A stretch of DNA of 56,810 nt from an uncultured Gammaproteobacteria bacterium (GTDB lineage: Bacteria; Pseudomonadota; Gammaproteobacteria; Pseudomonadales; Pseudohongiellaceae): NCBI GenBank assembly GCA_903837345.1, contig CAILUG010000002.1:1-56810 (forward strand). The letters are read 5' to 3'. A program made the position numbers and the translations under genes. Shown here one piece after another: positions 7,094-17,399 of the stretch (positions are counted from its first letter, which is position 1; every line of letters begins with the position of its first letter). The notes beneath the pieces are model-generated. The model saw only the letters and a list, made by a program, of their open reading frames with translations. It was not told the DNA's origin and did no database searches.

Positions 7094-8773
7094 ATGAATC
7101 CAGTCAAATACCTCAGTCTTGGCGTTGCATTGCTGTTCGCAGTTTGTGTGCAGGCAGAAACCCGGTCAGGCCTTAACGGCATGGTGGCCTCGCGTTCCGC
7201 ACTGGCTGCGCAAATAGGCAGCAAAATCCTGCAGCAAGGCGGCAATGCAGTGGACTCGGCAGTGGCAACTGCATTTGCACTGGCTGTGGTGTATCCATCG
7301 GCAGGCAATCTGGGTGGTGGCGGTTTCATGATGATCGCGATGGCCGATGGCAGGGTCATGGCGCAGGACAATCGCGAGAAAGCCCCTGCTGCTGCCTCAC
7401 GTGACATGTTTCTTGATGCCAAAGGCAACGTCGATCGCAATCTGGCCGTCAACAGCCTGCAGGCATCGGGTGTACCGGGCACCGTGGCGGGATTGCTGGA
7501 TGCCCTTACCCGTTATGGCACGATGACAAGGCAACAAGTGCTGGCACCGGCAATTGAACTGGCCAGCAAAGGTTTTCCTCTCAACGACGATCTGGCCGGC
7601 CAGTTTGCCGAGAATCTGGAAGGCTTTCGCGCCCATCCGGCATCGCTGGCCAAATTCACACACGACGGCATGCCCTACAAGGCCGGCGATGTGTGGGTGC
7701 AGCGGGATCTGGCTGATACCTTGCAGCGCATTGCCGACCAGGGTCGTGACGGTTTCTACAAGGGCAAGGTAGCTGAACAAATCGTCAAGGAAATGCAGGG
7801 CAACAACGGACTGATCACGTTGAAAGACCTGGAACAGTATCAGCCGGTCTGGCGAGAACCCGTGCATGGCACCTATCACGGCTATGACATCTGGTCGATG
7901 CCACCCCCCTCTTCCGGAGGCGTGTTGCTGGTGCAGATGCTCAACATGCTCGAGCCCTACAACCTCGGCAAACTCGGCTATGGCAGCACGGCCGCCATGC
8001 ACCTGATGATTGAAGCTCAGCGGCGTGCTTATGCAGATCGCGCCGAATATCTGGGTGATCCGGATTTCGTGAAAGTGCCGGCCGCAACAATGGTTTCCAG
8101 GGAGTATGCGAAACAGCGCTTCAGTGATTTTGATCCCGACCACGCCACTGACAGCACCAAGGTCGGTGCCGGCAAATGGCCGGAAGAAAGTCTGCAAACC
8201 ACGCATTTTTCCGTGGTCGACAAAAACGGCAATGCAGTGGCGATTACTACTACGCTCAACCGCAGTTATGGCAATCGCATCGTGGTGCCTGGTGCCGGGT
8301 TTTTGATGAACAATGAAATGGACGACTTCTCCAGCAAACCCAACACGCCAAATTCCTATGGACTGATCGGCCGCGATGCCAACGATATCCAGCCTGGCAA
8401 ACGCATGCTGAGCTCGATGACTCCCACCATCATTACCCGCGATGGCAAACTGGTGATGGTCACCGGCTCGCCCGGAGGTTCCACTATCATCAACACCGTG
8501 CTGGAAGTGGTGGTTAATGTGCTGGATTACGGCATGAGTGCTGACAAGGCAGTGAGCAGCCCGCGTTTCCATCACCAGTGGATGCCCGACAATGTCCGCT
8601 ACGAAACCGGCGCCATCAGCGCTGAGGTGGCCGCTGAACTAGCCAAAATGGGACACAAGGGACTGAGTGGTTCCGGCTTCGGCATAGGTGATGCCAACAC
8701 CATCGTCAGAAAAGATGGTGTGCTGGAAGGAGTTTCTGATCCGCGCAATGTGGGTGGTGTGGCAGGTTACTGA
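7094..8773 (+). CDS. ggt: Gamma-glutamyltransferase, periplasmic
   Basis: N-terminal nucleophile hydrolase that cleaves gamma-glutamyl bonds of glutathione and transfers or hydrolyses the glutamyl group. The 559-residue precursor has a signal peptide (LSLGVALLFAVCVQA, about 7-21). It is expected to self-cleave before Thr369 in TTHFSVVDKNGNAV, the start of the small subunit as in E. coli T391. Substrate-binding motifs are present: DNREKAPAAA in the large subunit and SSMTPTII and TGSPGG in the small subunit. Its gene lies near gor, so two glutathione enzymes occur within 3 kb. It converges with glk, with a 44-bp gap that holds no obvious terminator. Confidence 0.95.
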   Translation: MNPVKYLSLGVALLFAVCVQAETRSGLNGMVASRSALAAQIGSKILQQGGNAVDSAVATAFALAVVYPSAGNLGGGGFMMIAMADGRVMAQDNREKAPAAASRDMFLDAKGNVDRNLAVNSLQASGVPGTVAGLLDALTRYGTMTRQQVLAPAIELASKGFPLNDDLAGQFAENLEGFRAHPASLAKFTHDGMPYKAGDVWVQRDLADTLQRIADQGRDGFYKGKVAEQIVKEMQGNNGLITLKDLEQYQPVWREPVHGTYHGYDIWSMPPPSSGGVLLVQMLNMLEPYNLGKLGYGSTAAMHLMIEAQRRAYADRAEYLGDPDFVKVPAATMVSREYAKQRFSDFDPDHATDSTKVGAGKWPEESLQTTHFSVVDKNGNAVAITTTLNRSYGNRIVVPGAGFLMNNEMDDFSSKPNTPNSYGLIGRDANDIQPGKRMLSSMTPTIITRDGKLVMVTGSPGGSTIINTVLEVVVNVLDYGMSADKAVSSPRFHHQWMPDNVRYETGAISAEVAAELAKMGHKGLSGSGFGIGDANTIVRKDGVLEGVSDPRNVGGVAGY

Positions 8774-8817
8774 CCAGAGGCGGCTATTTTGTTTTTGCAA
8801 GCAATTGTCGCTGTAAT

Positions 8818-9774
8818 TTATTGCTGCAATTCCAGAAACCGCCAACAACCTCTCAGCCCCGTGTCATGCGCCGTTACCAGTGCCAGCGGGATGCGGCTGC
8901 AATAGGCGCGGTAATTGTCCTTGTTGTTGAAGCTTTCGCGAAATCGGACCACATCGTTGAGGCTGCGCAGCTGGGCCTGCAGATCGCCGACGATGTAAAC
9001 GCCATCAACAGCTCCCATCAGCATTGCCACGTCGCTGGCGAAAGCGCCCAGGATGTCCAGGAAATCCTGGATCACGCCAACAGCAAAAGCATCACCGGCT
9101 TTGGCGGCCTTGCTGATCTCGGGAGCAGGTAGTTGCGCTTCCCTGCCCTGCAGTTTGGCATTGGCCCAGTACAGACGTTCGAGACCGGGACCGGACAGGA
9201 CTTTTTCGATTTCCATGCGCGGATACTTTTGCCACAAGGTTTGCAGCAGTGCCAGCTGATGCGGATTCTGCGGGGCGAAGCTGGAATGCCCTCCCTCGGA
9301 TGGAATCGCTTCGTGCCGTTCGGTCATGGCTCCCACACCCAAGCCGGTGCCAGGGCCGATCACTGCAAACACGCGGTTGCCGTGTGGACGTGGTTCACCC
9401 AGCCATTCGATTTCGTTGCTGGTCAGCGTGGCGATGCTGTGGACTTGTGCCGTGAAATCGTTGATGAACCGGATCGGCAGACCGATGGCCTTGCAGAGTG
9501 CCTGCTGGCTGAAGGTCCAGCCGCGGTTCGGCATGTAGATGGTGTCCTGCTCGACTGCACCGGCGATGCAGATACAGAACTCGCGCACATCTGTATGCGC
9601 CGGCAAGGTCTGCAGGTAGGCGCGACAAAGCAGCTCAATGTCCTTGAAGTCGGCACAGCGGTATTTCTGCTCCTGCAATAGCCCGGCAGCTGATGGCGGC
9701 TGGCTCAGGTCCACTGTGGTGAAGCGTGCGTTGGTGCCGCCGATGTCGGCAACAATATGAACAGGTTGATTCAT
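8818..9774 (-). CDS. glk: Glucokinase, E. coli Glk type
   Basis: ATP-dependent phosphorylation of glucose to glucose-6-phosphate in the cytoplasm. The 318 residues contain the phosphate-binding motif ADIGGTNARF (9-18). They also contain INDFTAQVHS with the catalytic Asp, GPGTGLGVGAM, SEGGHSSFAPQ and LSGPGLERLY, all diagnostic of the bacterial glucokinase family. The usual adenine-loop GGI is replaced by VGDLQAQL, a minor variation. It is the last gene of the minus-strand glycogen/Entner-Doudoroff array, 53 bases after eda. It would feed free glucose released from glycogen or malto-oligosaccharides into zwf. Confidence 0.93.
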   Translation of the reverse strand: MNQPVHIVADIGGTNARFTTVDLSQPPSAAGLLQEQKYRCADFKDIELLCRAYLQTLPAHTDVREFCICIAGAVEQDTIYMPNRGWTFSQQALCKAIGLPIRFINDFTAQVHSIATLTSNEIEWLGEPRPHGNRVFAVIGPGTGLGVGAMTERHEAIPSEGGHSSFAPQNPHQLALLQTLWQKYPRMEIEKVLSGPGLERLYWANAKLQGREAQLPAPEISKAAKAGDAFAVGVIQDFLDILGAFASDVAMLMGAVDGVYIVGDLQAQLRSLNDVVRFRESFNNKDNYRAYCSRIPLALVTAHDTGLRGCWRFLELQQ

Positions 9775-9827
9775 CAGTCAGTCACCAGCCAAAGGTCAGC
9801 AAATCAAGTAGCTGGATTGTGCGGCAT

Positions 9828-10460
9828 TCAATGGCTGCGCGGCAATGCTGCAGCCAGGTGGGAGAGACGTTCAATTTCATTCCATTGATGTCCATCAACC
9901 AGTTTCTTGCTGACCATCCATGATCCTCCGATGCATACCACATTCGGAAGACCCAGATAGTTCAGCGCATTGTCAGGGGTAAGCCCGCCGGTGGGACAGA
10001 AGCGGATTTTCGACAAAGGCGCCGCCAGCGAGCGCAACATGTCGATGCCGCCTGCTGCTTCGGCCGGGAAAAATTTCTGCACTTCAAAGCCGCGCTCTGC
10101 CAGACGCATCATTTCACTGGGAGTGGCAGCTCCAGGCAAATATGGCAGACCGCTGTTTGCTACTGCATCAACCAGGTTGTCGGTAGTGCCAGGGCTGACA
10201 ATGAATTGTGCTCCTGCATCGATGGCTTGTTGCAGCTGTTTGGCATCCATGACAGTACCGGCACCGACGATTGCTCCCGGAAACTGCTTGCGCAGCTGGC
10301 GTATGGCATCCAGTGCGACCTTGGTACGCAACGTGAGTTCAAGCACGACCAGTCCGCCTGTCACCAGCGCAGTTGCCAGTGGTTTGCAGTCTTCGAGCTT
10401 TTCAATGGTGATGACAGGGATCACGGGTGAACGTGTGATGATGTCTTCAACTGTCAGCAT
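9828..10460 (-). CDS. eda: KDPG aldolase
   Basis: Cleaves 2-keto-3-deoxy-6-phosphogluconate to pyruvate and glyceraldehyde-3-phosphate, the last Entner-Doudoroff step. About 210 residues from the start MLTVEDIITRSPVIPV. The frame is open 40 codons further upstream into edd, but the ATG at 10460 has GGAG eight bases upstream and gives the family length. The catalytic Glu is in LELTLRTK and the Schiff-base Lys in VQKFFPAEAAGG. Phosphate-binding RFCPTGGLTPDN is present. It starts 31 bases after the edd stop, so edd-eda are coupled as in many proteobacteria. Confidence 0.95.
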   Translation of the reverse strand: MLTVEDIITRSPVIPVITIEKLEDCKPLATALVTGGLVVLELTLRTKVALDAIRQLRKQFPGAIVGAGTVMDAKQLQQAIDAGAQFIVSPGTTDNLVDAVANSGLPYLPGAATPSEMMRLAERGFEVQKFFPAEAAGGIDMLRSLAAPLSKIRFCPTGGLTPDNALNYLGLPNVVCIGGSWMVSKKLVDGHQWNEIERLSHLAAALPRSH

Positions 10461-10491
10461 GTAATGCACTCCACTCTTGCAAAATAAACTG

Positions 10492-12300
10492 TCAATCAAA
10501 CAGCGTGCAGGCACCCTGTTCAGCCGTTCCCGCCCGCTGCCGGAAGCCGGCGAACAATTCACGACCGCAGCCACTGGCATGGGAAGTGGGCGCAGTACTG
10601 GCTGCTATGCGGGATGACAACACGGCAGTATCAACCAGCAATTCCAGCGTCCCCGCTTCGGCATCCAGACGGATGCGGTCACCATTATGCACATAGGCCA
10701 AAGGTCCGCCGCCTATGGCTTCAGGCGACATATGCAACACTGCCGGCACCTTGCCGGAGGCGCCCGACATGCGCCCATCGGTAACCAGCGCCACTTTGAA
10801 ACCCCGATCCAGCAGCACCCCCAGCGTCGGTGTCAGCTGATGCAGCTCCGGCATGCCGTTGGCGCGCGGGCCCTGGTAACGCAGCACCGCAATGAAATCC
10901 TGGTTGAGTGCGCCGGCCTTGAAGGCGTTGATCAATTCTTCCTGCTCGGCAAATACCAGTGCCGGCGCTTCGATAAAACGATGTTCAGCTTTCACCGCAC
11001 TGAGTTTGATGATGCCGCGGCCAAGATTGCCGGTGACCAGATGCAATCCACCAGTGGGAGCAAACGCGTTTTTGCAGTCACGTAACACGTTGTCATCCAG
11101 CGAAGCAGCCGGGGCTGGTTCCCAGCCAATGCCCGCACCAGCCAACAACGGGGCACGGCTGTATTGGTGCATGCCATGCTCACAGGCACTGGTCAGCACA
11201 TCCTCATGAATCAATCCGGCATCCAGCAGGTAACTTGTCAGCACTGCCATGCCACCGGCGGCCTGGAACTGGTTCACGTCGGCTTCACCGTTGGGATAGA
11301 TGCGTGTCAGCAATGGTGTCACCCTGGACAGTTGCTCCAGGTCATTCCAGTTGATCAGGATGCCGGCAGCCCGGGCGATCGCCACCAGATGAATGGTGTG
11401 ATTGGTGGAGCCGCCGGTTGCGATGAGTCCGACAATGGCATTGACGATGGCTTTTTCGTTGACTACCAGTCCGAGTGGACGCGCAGCTTCACTGGCCAAT
11501 TGCACAATCTGGCGGGCAGCAGCACGATTCAGCGCGGTACGCAGTTCGGTACCGGGATTGACGAAGGAGCTGCCCGGCAATTGCAAACCCATCAGCTCCA
11601 GCAGCAACTGGTTGCTGTTGGCTGTGCCATAAAACGTACAAGTACCGGGACTGTGGTACGAAGCCATTTCCGACTGCAGCAAATCGGCACGTCCGGCTTT
11701 GCCCTCGGCATAGAGTTGTCGCACCTGCTGTTTCTGCTTGTTGCTGATGCCGGACGGCATCGGGCCGGCCGGCACAAACAGGGCCGGCAAATGTCCGAAA
11801 CTGAGAGCGCCGATCAACAGCCCTGGCACGATCTTGTCGCAAATGCCCAGCAGCAGCATGCCGTCGAACATGTTGTGACTGAGTGCGACAGCCGTGCTGA
11901 GCGCAATTACATCGCGGCTCCACAATGACAATTCCATGCCCGCCTGCCCTTGTGTGACGCCATCACACATTGCCGGAACGCCACCCGCCACTTGCGCTAC
12001 TGCCCCGGCTGCTGAAATTTCCGCTTTCAGCAGAGCCGGATAGTCGTGATAAGGCTGGTGTGCCGACAGCATGTCGTTGTAGGCGGTAACGATGGCGATA
12101 TTGGCCTGATCAGTGGCAGCCAGCACCTGTTTGTCCGGATTGGTGCAACCGGCGACTGCATGCGCCAGATTGCCGCAGGCAAGATGTCCGCGCTGGCGGC
12201 CTTGCTCGCGCCCGCCGGCTATTTTGGCCAGATAGGCTGCGCGCGTGGACAAGCTGCGTTCCATGATGGTGGTGGTGACTTGTTCGACCAGGGGGTTCAT
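10492..12300 (-). CDS. edd: Phosphogluconate dehydratase
   Basis: Dehydrates 6-phosphogluconate to KDPG; the committed Entner-Doudoroff step. 602 residues, the family length for IlvD/Edd proteins. Iron-sulfur ligand cysteines are visible in [23 protein letters not shown] and [10 protein letters not shown]. Conserved [14 protein letters not shown] and [15 protein letters not shown] mark it as Edd rather than dihydroxy-acid dehydratase. It lies between pgl (54-bp gap) and eda (31-bp gap). The Fe-S cluster makes the enzyme oxygen sensitive in related organisms. Confidence 0.96.
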   Translation of the reverse strand: MNPLVEQVTTTIMERSLSTRAAYLAKIAGGREQGRQRGHLACGNLAHAVAGCTNPDKQVLAATDQANIAIVTAYNDMLSAHQPYHDYPALLKAEISAAGAVAQVAGGVPAMCDGVTQGQAGMELSLWSRDVIALSTAVALSHNMFDGMLLLGICDKIVPGLLIGALSFGHLPALFVPAGPMPSGISNKQKQQVRQLYAEGKAGRADLLQSEMASYHSPGTCTFYGTANSNQLLLELMGLQLPGSSFVNPGTELRTALNRAAARQIVQLASEAARPLGLVVNEKAIVNAIVGLIATGGSTNHTIHLVAIARAAGILINWNDLEQLSRVTPLLTRIYPNGEADVNQFQAAGGMAVLTSYLLDAGLIHEDVLTSACEHGMHQYSRAPLLAGAGIGWEPAPAASLDDNVLRDCKNAFAPTGGLHLVTGNLGRGIIKLSAVKAEHRFIEAPALVFAEQEELINAFKAGALNQDFIAVLRYQGPRANGMPELHQLTPTLGVLLDRGFKVALVTDGRMSGASGKVPAVLHMSPEAIGGGPLAYVHNGDRIRLDAEAGTLELLVDTAVLSSRIAASTAPTSHASGCGRELFAGFRQRAGTAEQGACTLFD

Positions 12301-12354
12301 CGCAGGATCACTCGGTCAGTTAACAGTTGGTGGTTGTGATTGATGATGCGCGCA

Positions 12355-13059
12355 TCAGGCGCACCAGAAAACGTCAATTGCCGCGGCCCGGTGCAACAAC
12401 AGACTCACCGGCCTTTGCTGGTCTTCACGCTCCCGTGCCGCCTGATAAACATGCCATTTGTCTTCGCCAGTAATCAACAACGCAGTGTGACGGCTCTGCA
12501 GCAAGGCCCACAGGGTCAGCGTCATGCGTTCAACACAGGGCCCGGTTATCTGCGAAGGCAACGCTTTGATGGCTGCGCAGAAACCTTGTGCATGTAAGGC
12601 ATGGTCAAGTCCGGTGGCGCCCGGAAACAGGGAAGCGGTGTGGCCGTCAGAGCCCATGCCAAGCACGGTCAAGGCAGGAGGCCAAGGCAGCGTGGCATAG
12701 CGCTGATTGCAAGTGTCCACTGCTGCACCGGCATGCTCATGCGGGGTTTTCATGGAGGTGAAGTTTTGCAAAACCTGCGGATTGCCGGCAAAGGCATTGC
12801 GTATTGCATGTTCATTGCTGAGTTCCATGTCGGCTGATATCCAGCGTTCATCGCACAGTGCCATTTGCAGACGTGACCACGGCAGCGGCGCTTGCGCCAG
12901 TCTGGCGTAAAAAGGCAGCGGCGTGCGTCCGCCGGACACCAGCATGCTCACCTGCTCATGCTGGTCAAATGCGCGCAGCAGGATGGCAAGGCTCCACTGG
13001 TACAACGCTTCATTCAGCGCCGCGACCGAGCCAAAGCGATGTTCGGTCAGTGATTTCAT
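12355..13059 (-). CDS. pgl: 6-phosphogluconolactonase, DevB type
   Basis: Hydrolyses 6-phosphogluconolactone to 6-phosphogluconate. The 234 residues belong to the DevB/SOL family rather than the YbhE beta-propeller type. Motifs are LVSGGRTPLPFYARLA, ALCDERWISADMELSNE and LGMGSDGHTASLFPG. The ATG overlaps the zwf stop by 4 bp (ATGA), which indicates translational coupling of the consecutive enzymes Zwf and Pgl. Confidence 0.94.
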   Translation of the reverse strand: MKSLTEHRFGSVAALNEALYQWSLAILLRAFDQHEQVSMLVSGGRTPLPFYARLAQAPLPWSRLQMALCDERWISADMELSNEHAIRNAFAGNPQVLQNFTSMKTPHEHAGAAVDTCNQRYATLPWPPALTVLGMGSDGHTASLFPGATGLDHALHAQGFCAAIKALPSQITGPCVERMTLTLWALLQSRHTALLITGEDKWHVYQAAREREDQQRPVSLLLHRAAAIDVFWCA

Positions 13060-14555
13060 CCGCCACCGGCAGTCTTGAGATTGCGAATATTGCTGTTGAA
13101 ACCATTGTTGTGCCAGGCGCGGCTGTCCTTGTGCAGAAGCGCGGCGGCGGCATCAGGTCCCCAGGTGCCGGCTTCATAAGTATGCATCGGCGGCTCATTG
13201 CGTCGCCAGGATGCCATGATCGGATCCACCCAGCTCCATGCCAGGAGTGATTCATCGACATGTGCAAACAGGCTGAGATCATCCTTGATCACATTGAGCA
13301 ACAAACGCTGGTAGGCGTCGCTGCTGAAATTGGCAAAGGTGTCGTGGAAGTTGAGATTGAGCGCCACTTGCTGCAGTTGCATCTCCACCTGGTTCATTTT
13401 CTTGGCCATCATCACCAGCTGGATGCCTTCGTCCGGCTGCAGCCTGATCACCAGCCGGTTGGGCTGCAGGGTGCCAACTGCATTGTCGAACACGTTGTGG
13501 GTGAGCGCCTTGAATTGGATGACGATCTCGGCACAGCGCTGACGCATGCGCTTGCCGGTGCGCAGGTAGAACGGCACGCCGCTCCAGCGCCAGTTGTCGA
13601 TGTGGGCCTTGATGGCGACAAAGGTTTCAGTGTCACTGTCATGGCCGAGATCCTCAATATAGGACGGTACTTCCTTGCCTTCCATGACGCCACGCGCGTA
13701 CTGGCCGCGCACGATGTGGCGCGGAATATCGTGGCCGGTGACCGGTCGCAGTGCCTGCAGGACTTTCAGCTTCTCGGTGCGGATCATTTCGGCCTGCAGC
13801 TTGTGCGGCGGTTCCATTGCCACCAGACACAACAGCTGCAGCAAATGATTCTGCACCATGTCGCGCATGGCACCGGTCTGGTCATAAAACACCTTGCGGC
13901 CTTCCAGCCCCACCTGTTCCGAGATGCTGATCTGGATGTGGTCAATGTGCTGGCCGTTCCACAGTGGTTCAAACAGTTCGTTGGCAAACCGCAGGGCGAT
14001 CAGGTTCTGGACGGTTTCCTTGCCAAGATAGTGGTCGATACGGAATATCTGTTTTTCGGGGAAGAAACTTGCCACGACCTGGTTGATGTCGAGCGCACTG
14101 GCCCTGTCATGTCCGAGTGGTTTTTCCAGCACCACCCTGGCGGTGGGTGTGATCAGTTGCAGTGCGGCGAGATTGACGCAAGTGTCATGGAACAGCGACG
14201 GTGGCATTGCCAGAAAGAAAATGCGCGAATGCTGCGGCTGTGCATTCAACAAGTCGGCCAGATGTTGCCAGTGTTCATCCTTGCACTGTACATCCACTGT
14301 CACCGGACACAGGCGCTGCGAGAAAACCTGCCAGTGCGAATCGGCACTTTCATTGCTGTCGAGTTGTTTGTGCAGCCATTGTTTGACTGCATTGACGTCT
14401 TTGCCTTCGACCCCTGCATGCGAGGAGGCCAGCAGCAAACGTGAACCCTCTGGCAGTTTGCCGGCGACCTCCAGCCGATAAAGCGCCGGCAGCAGCTTGC
14501 GCAGTGCCAGATCGCCAAAGCCACCGAAGATCACGATATCCAGTGCAGGATTCAT
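13056..14555 (-). CDS. zwf: Glucose-6-phosphate 1-dehydrogenase
   Basis: Oxidises glucose-6-phosphate to 6-phosphogluconolactone, making NADPH or NADH. About 499 residues from MNPALDIVIFGGFGDLALRK. The frame stays open 32 codons further upstream into glgA. The ATG at 14555 overlaps the glgA stop (ATGA) and has GGAG ten bases upstream, so it is preferred. The coenzyme motif is GGFGDLALRKL (the usual GASGDL has become GGFGDL) and the active-site signature is RIDHYLGKETVQN. It links the glycogen genes to the Entner-Doudoroff genes in one array. Confidence 0.95.
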   Translation of the reverse strand: MNPALDIVIFGGFGDLALRKLLPALYRLEVAGKLPEGSRLLLASSHAGVEGKDVNAVKQWLHKQLDSNESADSHWQVFSQRLCPVTVDVQCKDEHWQHLADLLNAQPQHSRIFFLAMPPSLFHDTCVNLAALQLITPTARVVLEKPLGHDRASALDINQVVASFFPEKQIFRIDHYLGKETVQNLIALRFANELFEPLWNGQHIDHIQISISEQVGLEGRKVFYDQTGAMRDMVQNHLLQLLCLVAMEPPHKLQAEMIRTEKLKVLQALRPVTGHDIPRHIVRGQYARGVMEGKEVPSYIEDLGHDSDTETFVAIKAHIDNWRWSGVPFYLRTGKRMRQRCAEIVIQFKALTHNVFDNAVGTLQPNRLVIRLQPDEGIQLVMMAKKMNQVEMQLQQVALNLNFHDTFANFSSDAYQRLLLNVIKDDLSLFAHVDESLLAWSWVDPIMASWRRNEPPMHTYEAGTWGPDAAAALLHKDSRAWHNNGFNSNIRNLKTAGGG

Positions 14556-16120
14556 GTGCTGCTTACTCCATACAGTTGATGCAGATAGTCTGTGACAGTT
14601 TGATCCCAGCCAAAGCGGGTGGCAGCAGCATTGCGGCACAGTTGGCGCCACTGCGGCAGGCGTCCATGATGAACCTGCAGCATTTCGGCCACGGAATTCA
14701 CCAGATTGATGGCCTGTTCCTGTTCATCCTTGCCAGTGAAACTGAAACCGTTGAAGCCTTGCTCCACAGTATCCGCCAGGCCTCCCACTGCATGCACCAG
14801 CACCGGTTTGCCGGCGCGCAGTGCCAGCAACTGGCTGATGCCGCAGGGCTCAAAACTGCTCGGCATCAGGAATGCATCACAGTAGTTGTACAAGGTCGTA
14901 CCCAGTTTTTCGTCATAGCCGCACATAAACAGGAAATTCGGATGCCGCAGCATGGCTTCCGTCATGAATTGTTCGCAAGCGGCATCACCGCTGCCAAGCA
15001 TCAGCAGGCAGCCTTCATGCAGCTGTTCCAGGACATGATCAAGCACATAACGGCCTGAGCCCAGTTTTATCTGCAACAGCCTGACTTTCTGCAGGGTAAG
15101 ACGACCAACGGAAGCCAGCACGAAATTGGGTGCAACCTTCATCTGGGCCCACGCTTCCACCCGTTGCCCGGCGTGAAACCACGCAGCCGGAATCCGGGTG
15201 CGCACGCCCACCCAATCCAGCAACGTCCGTTGCGCCTGCCTCAGCACTTGTTTGCGGGTGGGCTTGCGCACGGTCTTGCCTTCACTGTCGTATTCACAGC
15301 CGTTGAGTATGCCGTGCAAGCGGCCTTGTTCATGCAGCTCGATCAGATCAGCTTCCAGTCCTTCGCCACGGATCAGGCCGGATTCGGGATGGCTCGGCAA
15401 CAGGATTTCTGCCGCATAACGGGGCGAGACCACATGCACCTGATCGGCCAGGTTGATGCCGGTGCGCATCAGGTTGATGCAGTCGGGATGACGTGGATCA
15501 ACCACGCGGGAACGGTCGTAGCGCAAACGCGGAAACCATTGCGATGGTGAAGACCAGTTGTCATCAAAGGGTCGTACGCCTTGCAGTGACAGATTGTGGA
15601 TCGTGTACACCATCGGTATGGCTTGCAAGGCACGGTATGACTCATCGAACTTGCGCAACAACAGTACCAGCGCCGTGTGCCAGTCATGCAGGTGCACGAC
15701 ATCGACCTGTGGAATTGCTTGCGTAGCCACTACATGACAGACCGCAGTAGAAAACAACGCAAATTTGGCCGCATCGGTCGCGAAGGGTTCATGCAGGTCA
15801 TGACAGTAGATCGCCCCCACGCCGCAGGCAGCGAACAAGGGATGTTCCAGAGCCAGATGACGTACGCCACCGCCATTGTCTGCCGGAGTGACCTGGTACA
15901 AAGCGAGCGTTTCCAGCGCAGAGGCAAAACGGACGGTGATGGTCAGCAGGAATTGTGAACCGGGCAATTGCGACAGTGATTGATAGCCGGGAGTCAGCAC
16001 GGTTACCTGTTGGCCGGCTTGTACCAGGGCTCTGGGTGCATCACGTATCACATCACCAATTCCGCCCACTTTGGCAGCTGGCAATGCGCCGTTTTCTGCT
16101 GCCACCATCAGGATGTGCAT
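14552..16120 (-). CDS. glgA: Glycogen synthase, pseudomonad type
   Basis: Transfers glucose from ADP-glucose to the non-reducing ends of alpha-1,4-glucan (GT5). About 522 residues from MHILMVAAENGALPAAKVGG. A GTG four codons upstream (16132) is also in frame but overlaps the glgC stop, and GGTGG sits eight bases upstream of the ATG, so the ATG is chosen. The ADP-binding KVGGIGDVIRD stands for the usual K-x-G-G-L-x-D-V. The C-terminal domain has SVGRLTLQKVRLLQ, SSFEPCGISQLLALR and VGGLADTVEQG. It is longer than E. coli GlgA (477) and its second domain resembles the pseudomonad version. Starts one base after the glgC stop. Confidence 0.93.
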   Translation of the reverse strand: MHILMVAAENGALPAAKVGGIGDVIRDAPRALVQAGQQVTVLTPGYQSLSQLPGSQFLLTITVRFASALETLALYQVTPADNGGGVRHLALEHPLFAACGVGAIYCHDLHEPFATDAAKFALFSTAVCHVVATQAIPQVDVVHLHDWHTALVLLLRKFDESYRALQAIPMVYTIHNLSLQGVRPFDDNWSSPSQWFPRLRYDRSRVVDPRHPDCINLMRTGINLADQVHVVSPRYAAEILLPSHPESGLIRGEGLEADLIELHEQGRLHGILNGCEYDSEGKTVRKPTRKQVLRQAQRTLLDWVGVRTRIPAAWFHAGQRVEAWAQMKVAPNFVLASVGRLTLQKVRLLQIKLGSGRYVLDHVLEQLHEGCLLMLGSGDAACEQFMTEAMLRHPNFLFMCGYDEKLGTTLYNYCDAFLMPSSFEPCGISQLLALRAGKPVLVHAVGGLADTVEQGFNGFSFTGKDEQEQAINLVNSVAEMLQVHHGRLPQWRQLCRNAAATRFGWDQTVTDYLHQLYGVSST

Positions 16121-16121
16121 G

Positions 16122-17390
16122 TCAGAGGCCACCTACGCTCTGGCCCAGCATTGCGCGTGTCACCAGTGTCACACCACCTTCAGTCACGCGGAAGCCGCGC
16201 GCACGGTCAGCTTCGGCATCAAGGCCGATATTGGTGCCCGGCGGAATATGGCAACCACGGTCGATGATGGTTTTGCGCAAATGGCAGTTGCGGCCCACAT
16301 CCACTTCCGGCAGCAGCACTGACTCTTCAATGGTGGAATAGGAATGGGTCCTCACATTGGAATACAGCACGGATTGCACGATCTTGGAACCGGAAATGAT
16401 GCAACCCCCCGACACCAGCGAATCCACTGCATAGCCGCGGCGGTCATCGTCATTGAACACGAACTTGGCCGGTGGCAACTGTTCCTGGAAGGTCCAGATC
16501 GGCCAGCGTGGATCGTAAAGGTTCAATTGCGGGGTTGGTGTGGTCAGTTCGATGTTGGCCAGCCAGTAGGAATCCAGCGTGCCCACATCCTTCCAGTAGG
16601 CCTTCTTGGTTTTCACCGGATCGGCAAAACGGTAGGCATAGACCTTGTTGTCCTTGATGATCGAGGGAATGATGTTCTTGCCGAAGTCATGGTCTGACTG
16701 CAGGTTCTTGCTGTCGGCACGCAACTGCTCATACAGGAATTCGGTTCTGAAAGTGTAGTTGCCCATGGAAGCCAGACACATGGTGGGATCATTCGGCAGC
16801 GGTTTGGGGTTGGCAGGTTTTTCCTCGAAACCGATGATGCGGTAGTTGTCATCCACCTGCACTACACCGAAGCCGCCAGCCGCTTCTTTCACCGGGACCA
16901 CAAAACAGGAAACCGTCATGTCGGCATGGTGTTCGGTGTGGAAGGCCAGCATGTCGCCATAATCCTGGCGATAGACATGGTCGCCGGAAAGAATCATCAC
17001 ATTGGTGGGAATCTCGCCGCGGATGATGTCGACATTCTGGTACACCGCATCGGCCGTGCCCTGATACCAGTTGTCGGAATACCGTTGCGAGGCCGGCAAT
17101 ATCTCGATGCCCTCCCCCAGTTCCTTCTTGAAATGCCCCCAGCCCCTGACCAGATGCTTGATCAGCGAATGTGCCTTGTACTGGGTGACCACACCCACAC
17201 GCCGGATGCCGGAATTGATGCAGTTCGACAACGGAAAATCGATGATGCGGAATTTGCCACCGAAGAACAGCGCAGGTTTGGCCCGCCATTCCGTGAGTTC
17301 ATACAAACGCGAGCCACGACCGCCCGCAAGAATGATGGCGTAGGTATCGCGGGTGAGTCGGCTTACATAGCGGGCATTGCTGTCGGTCAT
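16122..17390 (-). CDS. glgC: Glucose-1-phosphate adenylyltransferase
   Basis: Makes ADP-glucose from glucose-1-phosphate and ATP, the regulated step of bacterial glycogen synthesis. The 422 residues contain the nucleotide loop [15 protein letters not shown] (19-33), [24 protein letters not shown], the glucose-1-phosphate-binding FEEKPANP and a C-terminal beta-helix. The position of E. coli Lys39, which binds the activator fructose-1,6-bisphosphate, is Trp here (TEWRAKPA against TNKRAKPA). Control by a different metabolite is therefore likely. The gene is nine bases after glgP and one base before glgA. Confidence 0.95.
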   Translation of the reverse strand: MTDSNARYVSRLTRDTYAIILAGGRGSRLYELTEWRAKPALFFGGKFRIIDFPLSNCINSGIRRVGVVTQYKAHSLIKHLVRGWGHFKKELGEGIEILPASQRYSDNWYQGTADAVYQNVDIIRGEIPTNVMILSGDHVYRQDYGDMLAFHTEHHADMTVSCFVVPVKEAAGGFGVVQVDDNYRIIGFEEKPANPKPLPNDPTMCLASMGNYTFRTEFLYEQLRADSKNLQSDHDFGKNIIPSIIKDNKVYAYRFADPVKTKKAYWKDVGTLDSYWLANIELTTPTPQLNLYDPRWPIWTFQEQLPPAKFVFNDDDRRGYAVDSLVSGGCIISGSKIVQSVLYSNVRTHSYSTIEESVLLPEVDVGRNCHLRKTIIDRGCHIPPGTNIGLDAEADRARGFRVTEGGVTLVTRAMLGQSVGGL

Positions 17391-17399
17391 GGGCGTATC

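Noticed and set aside
13260-14444. Plus-strand open frame of 394 residues over zwf
   Set aside because: Antisense shadow of a full-length, motif-complete glucose-6-phosphate dehydrogenase.
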